Source of the DNA: CAYYJM01 sp964471755
Lineage (GTDB): Bacteria; Planctomycetota; Planctomycetia; Gemmatales; Gemmataceae
Direction of reading: 5' to 3'
Assembly (NCBI GenBank): GCA_964471755.1
Contig: CAYYJM010000101.1
Coordinates: 1 to 20,271, forward strand
DNA length: 20,271 nt
Positions 7,541-14,155 of the stretch are shown in pieces. The notes under the pieces are model-generated. The model had not been told where the DNA came from and did not search any database. It saw only the letters and a list, made by a program, of their open reading frames with translations. Positions within the stretch are counted from its first letter, which is position 1. Each line of letters begins with the position of its first letter. A program made the position numbers and the translations under genes.

Positions 7541-8425
7541 TCAGGAGAGCGCCGACATCACCTGGTCCGTGATGTGCCGCACAATGGTTTCGATGTCAAC
7601 GCCGTCCTTCTTGCCATCCGGAGCCGATTCCACCCGTCCGCTCGGGTTGGCGGTGACGCCGCAGGTCATGCATTCACTGTTGGGTTCAAAAGCATACGGC
7701 GTCGGAACGAAATCGCCATAACCTTCCGCGAAGCTGCTCACACCGCACGTCGGTGCATCCTTCTTGTGAAAGCGAACGTCATCGTAGCCGAGACGCTTCT
7801 TCAGGGCGAGCAGTTCGCGAGTCTTCTGTTCGTCGAAGTAATTGATTCGACCCAGTTGCCTGGCCAGGATGAGGATGTTGCAGTAGGCGTCGATGATCTC
7901 GGTGTTCCAGTACGCCGCCATCAGGTCCGGCCCAAAGGTGACCGTGCCGTGGTTGGCGAGCAGAACCGTATTGCAGTCCTTGACATACGGCGCGATCGTT
8001 TCGGCGAACTGCTGGTTGCCCGGCGTCTCGTAGACAGCCATCGGCACCTCACCGAGGAAGACCTCGACCTCCGGCAGAATGCACTTCGGAATCGGTTCGT
8101 GAGCGACACAGAACGCCGTTGCGTGCGGTGGGTGGCAGTGAACGACGCCGTTGACATCCGGGCGCAGTTTGTAGACGACGAGATGGAGCAGTACCTCGCT
8201 CGTCCGTTTGCGCTTGCCGGCAAGTTGATTGCCGTTGTAATCGACCTTGCAGATGTCGTCCGGGGTCATGTACCCCTTCGAGATCATGGTAGGCGTGCAG
8301 AGGATCTCCCGCTCATTCAGGCGGATGGTGATGTTGCCATCGTTGGCGGCGGCGAATCCCTTGGCGTAGACGCGCCGGCCAATCTCGCACATCAGTTCTT
8401 TCAGTTCTTTCTCGCTCGCTGCCAT
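7541..8425 (-). CDS. Class II aldolase (fuculose/rhamnulose-1-phosphate aldolase type) with encapsulation peptide
   Basis: The signature enzyme of this organelle type would cleave L-fuculose-1-P or L-rhamnulose-1-P to DHAP and L-lactaldehyde. Length is 294 aa. Residues 1 to about 215 form the aldolase domain: ANDGNITIRL (phosphate site), TSEVLLH with Glu77 (acid/base), the zinc ligands His96 and His98 in HCHPPHA, and His159 in LANHGTV. The C-terminal extension carries Cys227 and CMTC (252-255), then a linker and DIETIVRHITDQVMSALS (277-294), a predicted amphipathic helix typical of encapsulation peptides. Start ATG at 8425 with GAGG upstream. Family homology cannot separate fuculose from rhamnulose specificity. 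Confidence 0.94.
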   Translation of the reverse strand: MAASEKELKELMCEIGRRVYAKGFAAANDGNITIRLNEREILCTPTMISKGYMTPDDICKVDYNGNQLAGKRKRTSEVLLHLVVYKLRPDVNGVVHCHPPHATAFCVAHEPIPKCILPEVEVFLGEVPMAVYETPGNQQFAETIAPYVKDCNTVLLANHGTVTFGPDLMAAYWNTEIIDAYCNILILARQLGRINYFDEQKTRELLALKKRLGYDDVRFHKKDAPTCGVSSFAEGYGDFVPTPYAFEPNSECMTCGVTANPSGRVESAPDGKKDGVDIETIVRHITDQVMSALS

Positions 8426-8461
8426 GACCGTTGCCTCTTGTTGGAATATCCAACCGTTTCG

Positions 8462-8764
8462 TCACTTGCCGGATTCAAGATCACTCGTGATATCAATCAC
8501 ATCGAGCAGGCAGGCACAGTACGCATCCACCGGCACCTTCCGGGGATAGAACGCGGCGGCCGCCTCGCCTCCCTCACTGACCCCGATACGCGATCCGATG
8601 CCAGCACCCAGATCGTCGTAAATCACCAGATCGTCGCCGTCACCGACGGCATCCTGTTTCAGACTCTCCAGACTGCACGGCACACCGATCAACCAACGCG
8701 CTCCGACAAGAGTCGGATGCACTCGGGCCAGCGTGACGGTGCCGATCACCTCAGCGATGCGCAT
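8462..8764 (-). CDS. BMC-P shell vertex protein (EutN/CcmL family), third copy
   Basis: The 100-aa protein has the pentamer family pattern: MRIAEVIGTVTLAR at the start, LIGVPCS, DLVIYDDLGAGIGSRIGVSEGGEAAAAF, and the closing strand VDAYCACLLDVID. BMC-P pentamers cap the vertices of the shell. The ATG lies 14 nt inside the end of the RpiB-like gene, so translation is probably coupled. It is followed 36 nt later by the aldolase gene. Confidence 0.95.
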   Translation of the reverse strand: MRIAEVIGTVTLARVHPTLVGARWLIGVPCSLESLKQDAVGDGDDLVIYDDLGAGIGSRIGVSEGGEAAAAFYPRKVPVDAYCACLLDVIDITSDLESGK

Positions 8765-9200
8765 GACCGTCGAGTTCCTTCAAGGTGCCCGCCACGGCCT
8801 CGGGACAGGGCAGGCACGATTGGCAGAGTTCGCGAATAATCTGCCGAACCTCGTAGTACGTCCGGCCCGGCATCTCAACAACAAGAACGTTTGCTGCCAG
8901 GGTGAGCGTCGCCCGGGCTGCCTGGAACACCGACGTCACGGACACCGCACGAATAGTTGGCATCTTGTTCAAAACACATGCAACAAGGCCGGCATCATCG
9001 CTGAAGATAACAGCCCCATCGCACTCGTCTCGAATCACTCGCTCCCCGATTGCCCTCGCCCAGTCAGCGAGAGATCCGTGACATCGCGATGTCAACTCCG
9101 GCAGCGGCCATTGTTCACGGCGAAGAGTTTGCACGGCCGGAACCACCCACGAATAGGCCCGATCATGTGCGAACCCAATAATCTTCGCCCGGTCACTCAT
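8751..9200 (-). CDS. RpiB/LacAB-like protein lacking catalytic residues
   Basis: The ATG at 9200 overlaps the stop of the preceding BMC-P gene (ATGA), which favours it over an in-frame ATG 27 nt upstream. Length is 149 aa, normal for RpiB. Residues 62-110 align without gaps to the RpiB core: DGAVIFSDDAGL corresponds to the segment with the C-G-T-G-x-G catalytic loop, followed by NK, IRAV and ANVL at the expected spacing. The catalytic Cys is replaced by Ser67, the glycine-rich loop by SDDAGL, and the conserved His of the HND region by Thr/Leu. The C-terminus has a cluster C126, C129, C132. It probably keeps the fold without isomerase activity; a binding or structural role in the compartment is inferred. 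No encapsulation peptide is obvious. Confidence 0.75.
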   Translation of the reverse strand: MSDRAKIIGFAHDRAYSWVVPAVQTLRREQWPLPELTSRCHGSLADWARAIGERVIRDECDGAVIFSDDAGLVACVLNKMPTIRAVSVTSVFQAARATLTLAANVLVVEMPGRTYYEVRQIIRELCQSCLPCPEAVAGTLKELDGHAHR

Positions 9201-9454
9201 CCGTCGCAGAGCCCCAGGGTCATCCATCGAATCGGCGTCGCACGCGTTCCGAGGAGTTCCTGCACGCCGCGACCGTCGTTGGTCAGGATCACCCGCACTC
9301 CCGCCCCGGCCCCAAGGCCGTCGATGGCCAGGACCGGTTCGCCGTCTGGTTTGTCATCGACGCCGAGCAACTGCACGATAAGCAACCGCCAACCCTTCAG
9401 GCTCGGATGTTTCATCGTGGCGGTCGCGTGACCAACGACGTGGCCGAGTTGCAT
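9197..9454 (-). CDS. BMC-P shell vertex protein (EutN/CcmL family), second copy
   Basis: This short pentamer protein (85 aa) has the N-terminal strand MQLGHVVGHATAT, then GWRLLIVQLL, VLAIDGLGAGAGVRVILTNDGRGVQELLG and the closing strand RWMTLGLCD. The ATG lies 12 nt after the aldehyde dehydrogenase stop and the stop overlaps the next start by 4 nt. Having three different BMC-P genes is typical of PVM loci and allows distinct vertices. Confidence 0.95.
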   Translation of the reverse strand: MQLGHVVGHATATMKHPSLKGWRLLIVQLLGVDDKPDGEPVLAIDGLGAGAGVRVILTNDGRGVQELLGTRATPIRWMTLGLCDG

Positions 9455-9466
9455 GGCCGTCTCCCG

Positions 9467-10894
9467 TTACAGCACCCGCATCCCGTTCACCGTCGTCGAT
9501 CGCCGTTGCCGGGTGAAAGTCAACGGCGTGGTGACCCCTTCACCTGTCGGCGTCGCGATGCTGAAGCTCAGGTGTCCCTCGCCGCCGGAACCCAATCCAG
9601 CCAGGCTCGCCCCGTTCTGCACGAACAACGTCGTATCCATCTCCCGACCCATTCGCGTAATCGTCTCGACATTGCGTGAATGGATGATAGCCGTATGTTT
9701 GAATCCGTGTTCATACTTCTTCGCCAGAGCGATGGCCTCATCCACATCCCGGCAGCGCACAAACGGCACGAACGGCATCATCTGCTCGTGATCGACGAAC
9801 GGATTATGTTCGTCGGTTTCGGCGAAGAGAAGTTGCGTACCTGCGGGCACGCGGAATCCCGCCTTCTCGGCCATCGCCATTGGATCGATCCCAACGAGAT
9901 CCTTGTTGACTACCAGTTTGTTCTTATCATCCCCGCCGGGGACAAAAGCAACGCGAAGGAGTGCCTCGAGTTGTTTGGAATCGAGTCGTACGGCCAGGTG
10001 ACGAGTCATCGCTTCGAGCAGGTCGTCGAAGATGCTCGCGACGGCGAACACTTCCTTCTCGCCGATGCAGAGAAGATTGTTGTCGTACGCGGCCCCGAGG
10101 ATGATCGACTTCGCGGCGTTGTCCAGATCCGCGGTTTCATCGACGACGACCGGCGGATTTCCGGGCCCGGCGACGATTGCCCGCTTCCGACTGCGAAGAG
10201 CGGCCCGGCCAACGGCCGGACCACCGGTCACGACTAGCAGTTTGACCTCACGATGATCGAAAATCGCCTGAGCAGATTCGAGCGTCGGCTTCTCGATGAT
10301 CGTCAGCAAGTTGTTGATACCGATCGCCTTGTGGATCGCTTCGTTGAACAGGCGGACGCCCTTGCAGGCGATCCTCGCTCCGCTCGGGTGCGGATTGCAG
10401 ACGAAACTGTTGCCGGAAGCCAGCAGATTGATCGCGTTGCCGGCCAGGGTCGGTAGGGAGTGCGTCACGGGGGTTACGATGCCGACCACGCCAAAGGGCG
10501 CGTATTCGGTCAACGAAATGCCCTTTTCGCCGGACACCGCATCGGTACGCAGGAATTCCACGCCCGGAATGCGATCGGCAGCCACGACCAACTTTTCGAT
10601 CTTGTGATCGAGTCGACCGATGCGTGTCTCCTCGAATTCCTCACGGCCGAGTTCCTCGGCCTGATCCCGACAAATTCGCCGCACGCAGTCGATCGCCTTG
10701 CGACGATCGTCGAGACTGCGTCCCTCGAATTCACGCTGTGCGTCTCGCGCCGCCTGGGCAGCCGAATCAACATCCACAAAGACGCCCCAGGATTGGGGGC
10801 CGCTGTTGATCCGGGACTTGACATCCGGTGCCTTGCCAACTCGGGCCAGCACCTGCGAGACAACATTCTTTACGATCTCTTCGGTCGATTGCAT
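9467..10894 (-). CDS. CoA-acylating aldehyde dehydrogenase (PduP-like) with N-terminal encapsulation peptide
   Basis: The ATG at 10894 has an AAGGG site upstream; a TTG 15 nt earlier is less likely. Length is 475 aa. MQSTEEIVKNVVSQVLARVG (1-20) is a predicted amphipathic helix followed by a linker, as in PduP encapsulation peptides. The dehydrogenase part shows YAPFGVVGIVTPVTHSLPT (about 131-149), VTGGPAVGRAA, VAGPGNPPVVVDETADLD and the catalytic Cys276 in NNLLCIGEKEVF, typical of the acylating (EutE/PduP) branch. It would convert lactaldehyde plus CoA and NAD+ to lactoyl-CoA and NADH inside the shell. It starts 11 nt after BMC-P copy 1. Confidence 0.95.
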   Translation of the reverse strand: MQSTEEIVKNVVSQVLARVGKAPDVKSRINSGPQSWGVFVDVDSAAQAARDAQREFEGRSLDDRRKAIDCVRRICRDQAEELGREEFEETRIGRLDHKIEKLVVAADRIPGVEFLRTDAVSGEKGISLTEYAPFGVVGIVTPVTHSLPTLAGNAINLLASGNSFVCNPHPSGARIACKGVRLFNEAIHKAIGINNLLTIIEKPTLESAQAIFDHREVKLLVVTGGPAVGRAALRSRKRAIVAGPGNPPVVVDETADLDNAAKSIILGAAYDNNLLCIGEKEVFAVASIFDDLLEAMTRHLAVRLDSKQLEALLRVAFVPGGDDKNKLVVNKDLVGIDPMAMAEKAGFRVPAGTQLLFAETDEHNPFVDHEQMMPFVPFVRCRDVDEAIALAKKYEHGFKHTAIIHSRNVETITRMGREMDTTLFVQNGASLAGLGSGGEGHLSFSIATPTGEGVTTPLTFTRQRRSTTVNGMRVL

Positions 10895-10905
10895 CGTTCG
10901 CCCTT

Positions 10906-11217
10906 TCAACCGCCCGCCGAGAAGATCGTCTTGTTCTCGACGTTGACACTGTCGATAATGCCGATGATCGTGGCGTCCACCGGGAGTTTGTCCGTCTCGG
11001 GCGTCAATCGTGCGCTGGAACCCTGCACGATCAACACCATCTCGTCCTGTCCCGCGCCAACCGTGTCCACGACGACGAAGGACCGGCCGGTGCCGACCAG
11101 TCGGTCCCGCGTTTGCGGATCCACCCGCAGGGGTTCGACGATGAGCAACTTGTGCCCGGTCATCGAGCGCACCTTCTGGGTGGACACCACACTCCCTGTC
11201 ACTTTCGCCAGGAACAT
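10906..11217 (-). CDS. BMC-P shell vertex protein (EutN/CcmL family), first copy
   Basis: The 103-aa protein shows MFLAKVTGSVVSTQK, GHKLLIVEPL, SFVVVDTVGAGQDEMVLIVQGSSAR and VDATIIGIIDSVNV, the full EutN/CcmL pattern. It starts 7 nt after the stop of the selenoprotein gene, so the two should be translated from the same message. The SD is weak, which fits coupling to the upstream reading frame. Confidence 0.95.
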   Translation of the reverse strand: MFLAKVTGSVVSTQKVRSMTGHKLLIVEPLRVDPQTRDRLVGTGRSFVVVDTVGAGQDEMVLIVQGSSARLTPETDKLPVDATIIGIIDSVNVENKTIFSAGG

Positions 11218-11224
11218 GAACCGC

Positions 11225-11458
11225 TCATTTCTTGCGCTCGGCGATCACGTTGAGAATTTCCTGGTTCTTCGGAAAGCGGTTCTCGTCCCACTTCGAGAAG
11301 ACTTTCTCACCGTCGATCACCACGTCGAAGATGCCGCCACTGCCGCGAACCACCTCGACCTCGATGCTGTCCCCATGCACCTGCCGGATTGCGTCCACCA
11401 AACTGGTGGCGTACTGGCGGTAGCCTCAGGACGTGCAGTAGGTAATCTCCACCTTCAT
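11225..11458 (-). CDS. SelW/Rdx-family selenoprotein with in-frame UGA (Sec11)
   Basis: Reading from the ATG at 11458 (GGAG 8 nt upstream) to the TGA at 11225 gives 77 residues with one internal TGA at 11426-11428 (codon 11). The product begins MKVEITYCTS-U-GYRQYATS, matching the SelW pattern of a beta strand, then C-x-x-U-GY. It continues with a strand rich in Val/Glu (SIEVEVV), then GGIFDVVIDGEKVFSKWDEN, the counterpart of the SelW segment GxFEV..xGxxxHSK, and a C-terminal helix. Size and fold fit the family. SelW/Rdx proteins have a thioredoxin-like fold and a redox-active selenenylsulfide; true substrates are poorly known. A SECIS-like hairpin follows the UGA. Because the frame and the family match resume after the UGA, a pseudogene is unlikely. 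The position between the kinase and BMC-P genes suggests a redox job linked to the compartment. Normal gene callers will miss or truncate it. Confidence 0.88.
11392..11411 (-). promoter_or_regulatory. Candidate bacterial SECIS hairpin for Sec11
   Basis: Downstream of the UGA the mRNA can form CGCCACC paired with GGUGG-A-CG (7 bp with one bulged A) around the loop AGUUU. The loop starts 21 nt after the UGA and has G at its second position followed by U, which meets the general description of bacterial SECIS elements (a short stem, G within the first two loop bases, 16-37 nt from UGA). No folding program was run. Confidence 0.6.
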
Positions 11459-11541
11459 GGTCGTACTCCGTCGCCCCTGGTGTCGTGGTTGGCGATCCTC
11501 TCACCCTTTGATTCCGCGCCACTCGGATGGCACCTGTATTA

Positions 11542-12717
11542 TTAGACAGCCAATGCCTGGCGTGTCTGCCGGGCGACGATTAATTCCTCGTTCGTCGGCA
11601 TGATCCACACCTGCACCCGACTCCCCTCCTGGTGAATGGCCGCCTCGCCCCTGGCCCCCTGGTTCTTCACCGGATCCAACGCGATGCCAAACCAGTCCAG
11701 GTTGGCGCAGACCGCCTCCCGCATCCGCACCGAGTTTTCGCCGATGCCGCCGGTAAAGACAATCGCGTCGGCACCGTTCAGCAGAAGCAGATACGCTCCG
11801 AGATAATGCCGGACTGCCGCAACAAACACGTCGAGCGCCAGTCGAGCCTTCTCGTCGCCTTGGGTCGCGGCTTCCTCAATGTCGCGCAGGTCGTTGAATC
11901 CACTCAGGCCAAGCAGGCCCGATTTGTTCGCCAGATCCGACAGGATCTCGTCCAGAGTCTTGCCCGTTTCACGCAGCAGAACCGGAAGAGCGAACACGTC
12001 GAATTCTCCGACGCGATTGTTATGCGGCAACCCCGACTGCGGACTCATCCCCAGACTGTTCGCCCGTGAACGGCCGCCCTCGATCGCACACACTGAACTG
12101 CTGCCGCCGAGATGGCAGCTGATGATCTTCGCGTTTGGATTCCCGAGTAACTGGCCCGTCCGCCAGCCGATGTAGCGGTGACTCGCTCCGTGAAAACCCC
12201 ACTTCTGGACGCCGTGTCGCTCCATCCAGTCCAGCGGAATCGCGTACGCTTTCTCTGCCGGCGTGATCGTCTGATGGAAGCCGGTTTCAAACGCGGCAAC
12301 CAACGGGATCTCCGGCAACTCCCGGGCCAGAAGCCGCATCGCCGACACATAGGGCGGATTGTGCGCCGGAGCGACATCGTTGTACGCTTCCATCGCCGCC
12401 AACACCGCAGCATCGACGCGCTGCACGCCGCTGACACCCTTCGCGTGGACTGCCTTGAAACCAATCGCCGCCAGTTCCTGCGGACTGGTCAGGCACTTCT
12501 GCTCGGCCAACTGCGCCAGACACAATCGGACAGCCACGGCATGATCGCGGGCCTGCACCGTCGCCGTTAAACGTCGTCCATCGACCTCGACGAAGGAGGC
12601 CGACTCCGCCGCTCCGATCCGTTCGACACCACCACGAGCAAGAAGGCGCTCGTCGGTCATGTCGAACAGACGGTATTTGAAACTCGTGCTGCCCAGGTTG
12701 GCGACCAGGATCTTCAT
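11542..12717 (-). CDS. ackA: Acetate/propionate kinase family protein
   Basis: The ATG at 12717 is preceded by GAGAGGA and begins MKILVANLGSTSFKY, the normal AckA start; the longer frame upstream has no such support. Length is 391 aa. Active-site counterparts are His119 in AHNPP, GFHGASH with His180, HLGGSSSVCAI, Arg235 in HNNRVGEFD, FTGGIGEN, and Glu377/378 in PTNEEL. Two departures from classical AckA are visible: FETGFH where Asp is usual (FDTAFH), and HNNRVGE in place of GTRSGD. In the pathway it would turn the acyl phosphate made by PduL (expected lactoyl phosphate) into the acid plus ATP. It has no encapsulation helix, so it probably acts outside the shell. Confidence 0.92.
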   Translation of the reverse strand: MKILVANLGSTSFKYRLFDMTDERLLARGGVERIGAAESASFVEVDGRRLTATVQARDHAVAVRLCLAQLAEQKCLTSPQELAAIGFKAVHAKGVSGVQRVDAAVLAAMEAYNDVAPAHNPPYVSAMRLLARELPEIPLVAAFETGFHQTITPAEKAYAIPLDWMERHGVQKWGFHGASHRYIGWRTGQLLGNPNAKIISCHLGGSSSVCAIEGGRSRANSLGMSPQSGLPHNNRVGEFDVFALPVLLRETGKTLDEILSDLANKSGLLGLSGFNDLRDIEEAATQGDEKARLALDVFVAAVRHYLGAYLLLLNGADAIVFTGGIGENSVRMREAVCANLDWFGIALDPVKNQGARGEAAIHQEGSRVQVWIMPTNEELIVARQTRQALAV

Positions 12718-12771
12718 GATCGCGTCCTCTCCTCTCCTCCGGCCGGAAACAACGCCCGGGCCAGAAACCAC

Positions 12772-13068
12772 TCACTTGCCGAGGAAGACTTCCAGCACTT
12801 CCTTCTCGGGCCGCGGAATGACGTGCGCCGAGATCAACTCCCCGTTGGCGGCCGCCGCGGCCGCTCCGGCATCGACTGCTGCACGAACCGAACCAACGTC
12901 ACCACGGACGAAGGTGATCACGAAGGCGTTGCCAATTTCCAGCTTGCCGGCCAGCGATACGTTCGCTGCCTTGCACATCGCGTCGGTGGCCGCGATCGTC
13001 GCGATCAGACCCTTGGTCTCGATCATGCCCAGCGCTTCACCGACCCCGTTGCGACCGTTCATCGCCAT
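12772..13068 (-). CDS. BMC-H shell hexamer protein, second copy
   Basis: The 98-aa protein has the single BMC domain: EALGMIETKGLIATIAATDAM, AANVSLAG, FVRGDVGSVRAAVDAG and AHVIPRPEKEV. The ATG at 13068 has GGAGA upstream. The pore-region sequence is KLEIGNAF (42-49), unlike the KIGSGL of its neighbour, so its central pore should have different chemistry. It lies 29 nt after BMC-H copy 1 and 54 nt before the kinase gene. A C-terminal extension is absent. Confidence 0.97.
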   Translation of the reverse strand: MAMNGRNGVGEALGMIETKGLIATIAATDAMCKAANVSLAGKLEIGNAFVITFVRGDVGSVRAAVDAGAAAAAANGELISAHVIPRPEKEVLEVFLGK

Positions 13069-13097
13069 GTTGAAATCTCCGTTGGATGTTCGTTGGC

Positions 13098-13400
13098 TTA
13101 GCTGGCCGCCGGGACTGATTTCCGTTGCGGCAGAATCTGACTCAGATCCTCATGCGGCCGCGGAATGACCTGGACGCCTGCGACCTCGCCGACCCGAGCG
13201 GCCGCGGCCGCCCCGGCGTCGATCGCCGCCTTGACCGCGGCCACATCGCCAACGACCATGGCCGAGACCAGGCCACTGCCGATCTTCGTCCAGCCGATCA
13301 GCGTCACGTTCGCCGCCTTGAGCATCGCGTCGCTGGCCTCGACCAGCGGAACCAGACCCTTGGTTTCGATCACGCCAAGGGCTTCCATGTTACCGGCCAT
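13098..13400 (-). CDS. BMC-H shell hexamer protein, first copy
   Basis: The ATG at 13400 follows GGGAGGG and gives 100 aa starting MAGNMEALGVIETKG; the long in-frame extension upstream runs into pduL and is not plausible. The BMC domain spans nearly the whole protein: EALGVIETKGLVPLVEASDAM, the pore region KIGSGL (39-44), VVGDVAAVKAAIDAG and VQVIPRPHEDL. This is expected to be a main facet tile. A short tail (QRKSVPAAS) follows. It is 80 nt downstream of pduL. Confidence 0.97.
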   Translation of the reverse strand: MAGNMEALGVIETKGLVPLVEASDAMLKAANVTLIGWTKIGSGLVSAMVVGDVAAVKAAIDAGAAAAARVGEVAGVQVIPRPHEDLSQILPQRKSVPAAS

Positions 13401-13480
13401 TTTTGTCGTCCCTCCCGTATCAGTGCGTGCCTGTCGCTCCGGTTGCTTTCGCGCCATCCGCCACTCCCGAATGGGCCGCG

Positions 13481-14155
13481 TTACTTGAACAATTCCAACT
13501 TCGTTGCCTTCGCCAGGTGAACCGCGTTCCCCTCGTCCGTGTCCAGGTGGACCTCCAGTTTGATCCCCGGCCCGAGACGTACGAGCAGATCCTCCAGAAC
13601 TGCGGCACAATCGCTCACGACGCGCAGTTTGAGCCGGTCGCCGTCCTTCACTCCGTAGTATGCAGCGTCACTCGGCCCCATGTGAACGTGCCGCTCATGG
13701 CGGATGACGCCCGCCTTCAATTCGATCATGCCCTTCGGCCCCATCAGGAAGCAACCGGGTGAGTCGCGATGATCGCCACTCTTGCGAACCGGCACGTCCA
13801 GGCCGAGATACATCGCATCGGTGAAAGCCAACTCCACCTGACTGTGATCGCGACAGGGCCCCAGGATGCGCAGCCCATTGAGCATCCGATGACGCGGACC
13901 AATCATCGTCACCGTCTCTTCGGCGGCGAAGAAACCGTCCTGATAGAGCCACTTCATCGGCGTTAACTGGTGCCCCTTGCCGTAGAGCCGTTCCAGGTCT
14001 TCCTGCGTGACGTGCGCATGTCGCGCCGAGACGTTCACAACCAATTTTGGAGCCGCCGGGCGATCCGTGGTCGTCTGGCCATTGGCCTGCAACCGCTCCT
14101 GAAGAGCCGCTCGCACCAGGCGCTCAACCAGGTTGCGATCCAACGTCGCGTTCAT
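13481..14155 (-). CDS. pduL: PduL-type phosphate acyltransferase with N-terminal encapsulation peptide
   Basis: The ATG at 14155 overlaps the repressor stop codon (ATGA) and has GGAGGA 10 nt upstream, giving 224 aa; the longer open frame upstream lies inside the repressor gene. Residues 4-22 (TLDRNLVERLVRAALQERL) are a predicted amphipathic helix, then a linker to 35. Zinc-site motifs are SARHAH (43-48, His46/His48), RHVHM (155-159, His156/His158), and HLDTDEGNA with His203. PduL transfers the acyl group from CoA to phosphate, which keeps CoA cycling inside the shell with the aldehyde dehydrogenase. Confidence 0.96.
   Translation of the reverse strand: MNATLDRNLVERLVRAALQERLQANGQTTTDRPAAPKLVVNVSARHAHVTQEDLERLYGKGHQLTPMKWLYQDGFFAAEETVTMIGPRHRMLNGLRILGPCRDHSQVELAFTDAMYLGLDVPVRKSGDHRDSPGCFLMGPKGMIELKAGVIRHERHVHMGPSDAAYYGVKDGDRLKLRVVSDCAAVLEDLLVRLGPGIKLEVHLDTDEGNAVHLAKATKLELFK

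Noticed and set aside
7355..8839. Long plus-strand open frame (about 494 codons) opposite the aldolase and dehydrogenase genes
   Set aside because: It is antisense to two clear enzyme genes, is rich in Arg/His/Asp as expected from GC-rich mirror frames, and has no domain or RBS.
11426..11428. Reading the in-frame TGA as a frameshift or pseudogene stop
   Set aside because: The frame continues without a gap, the family motif spans the codon, Sec is expected exactly there, and a hairpin follows. Recoding explains all of this better.
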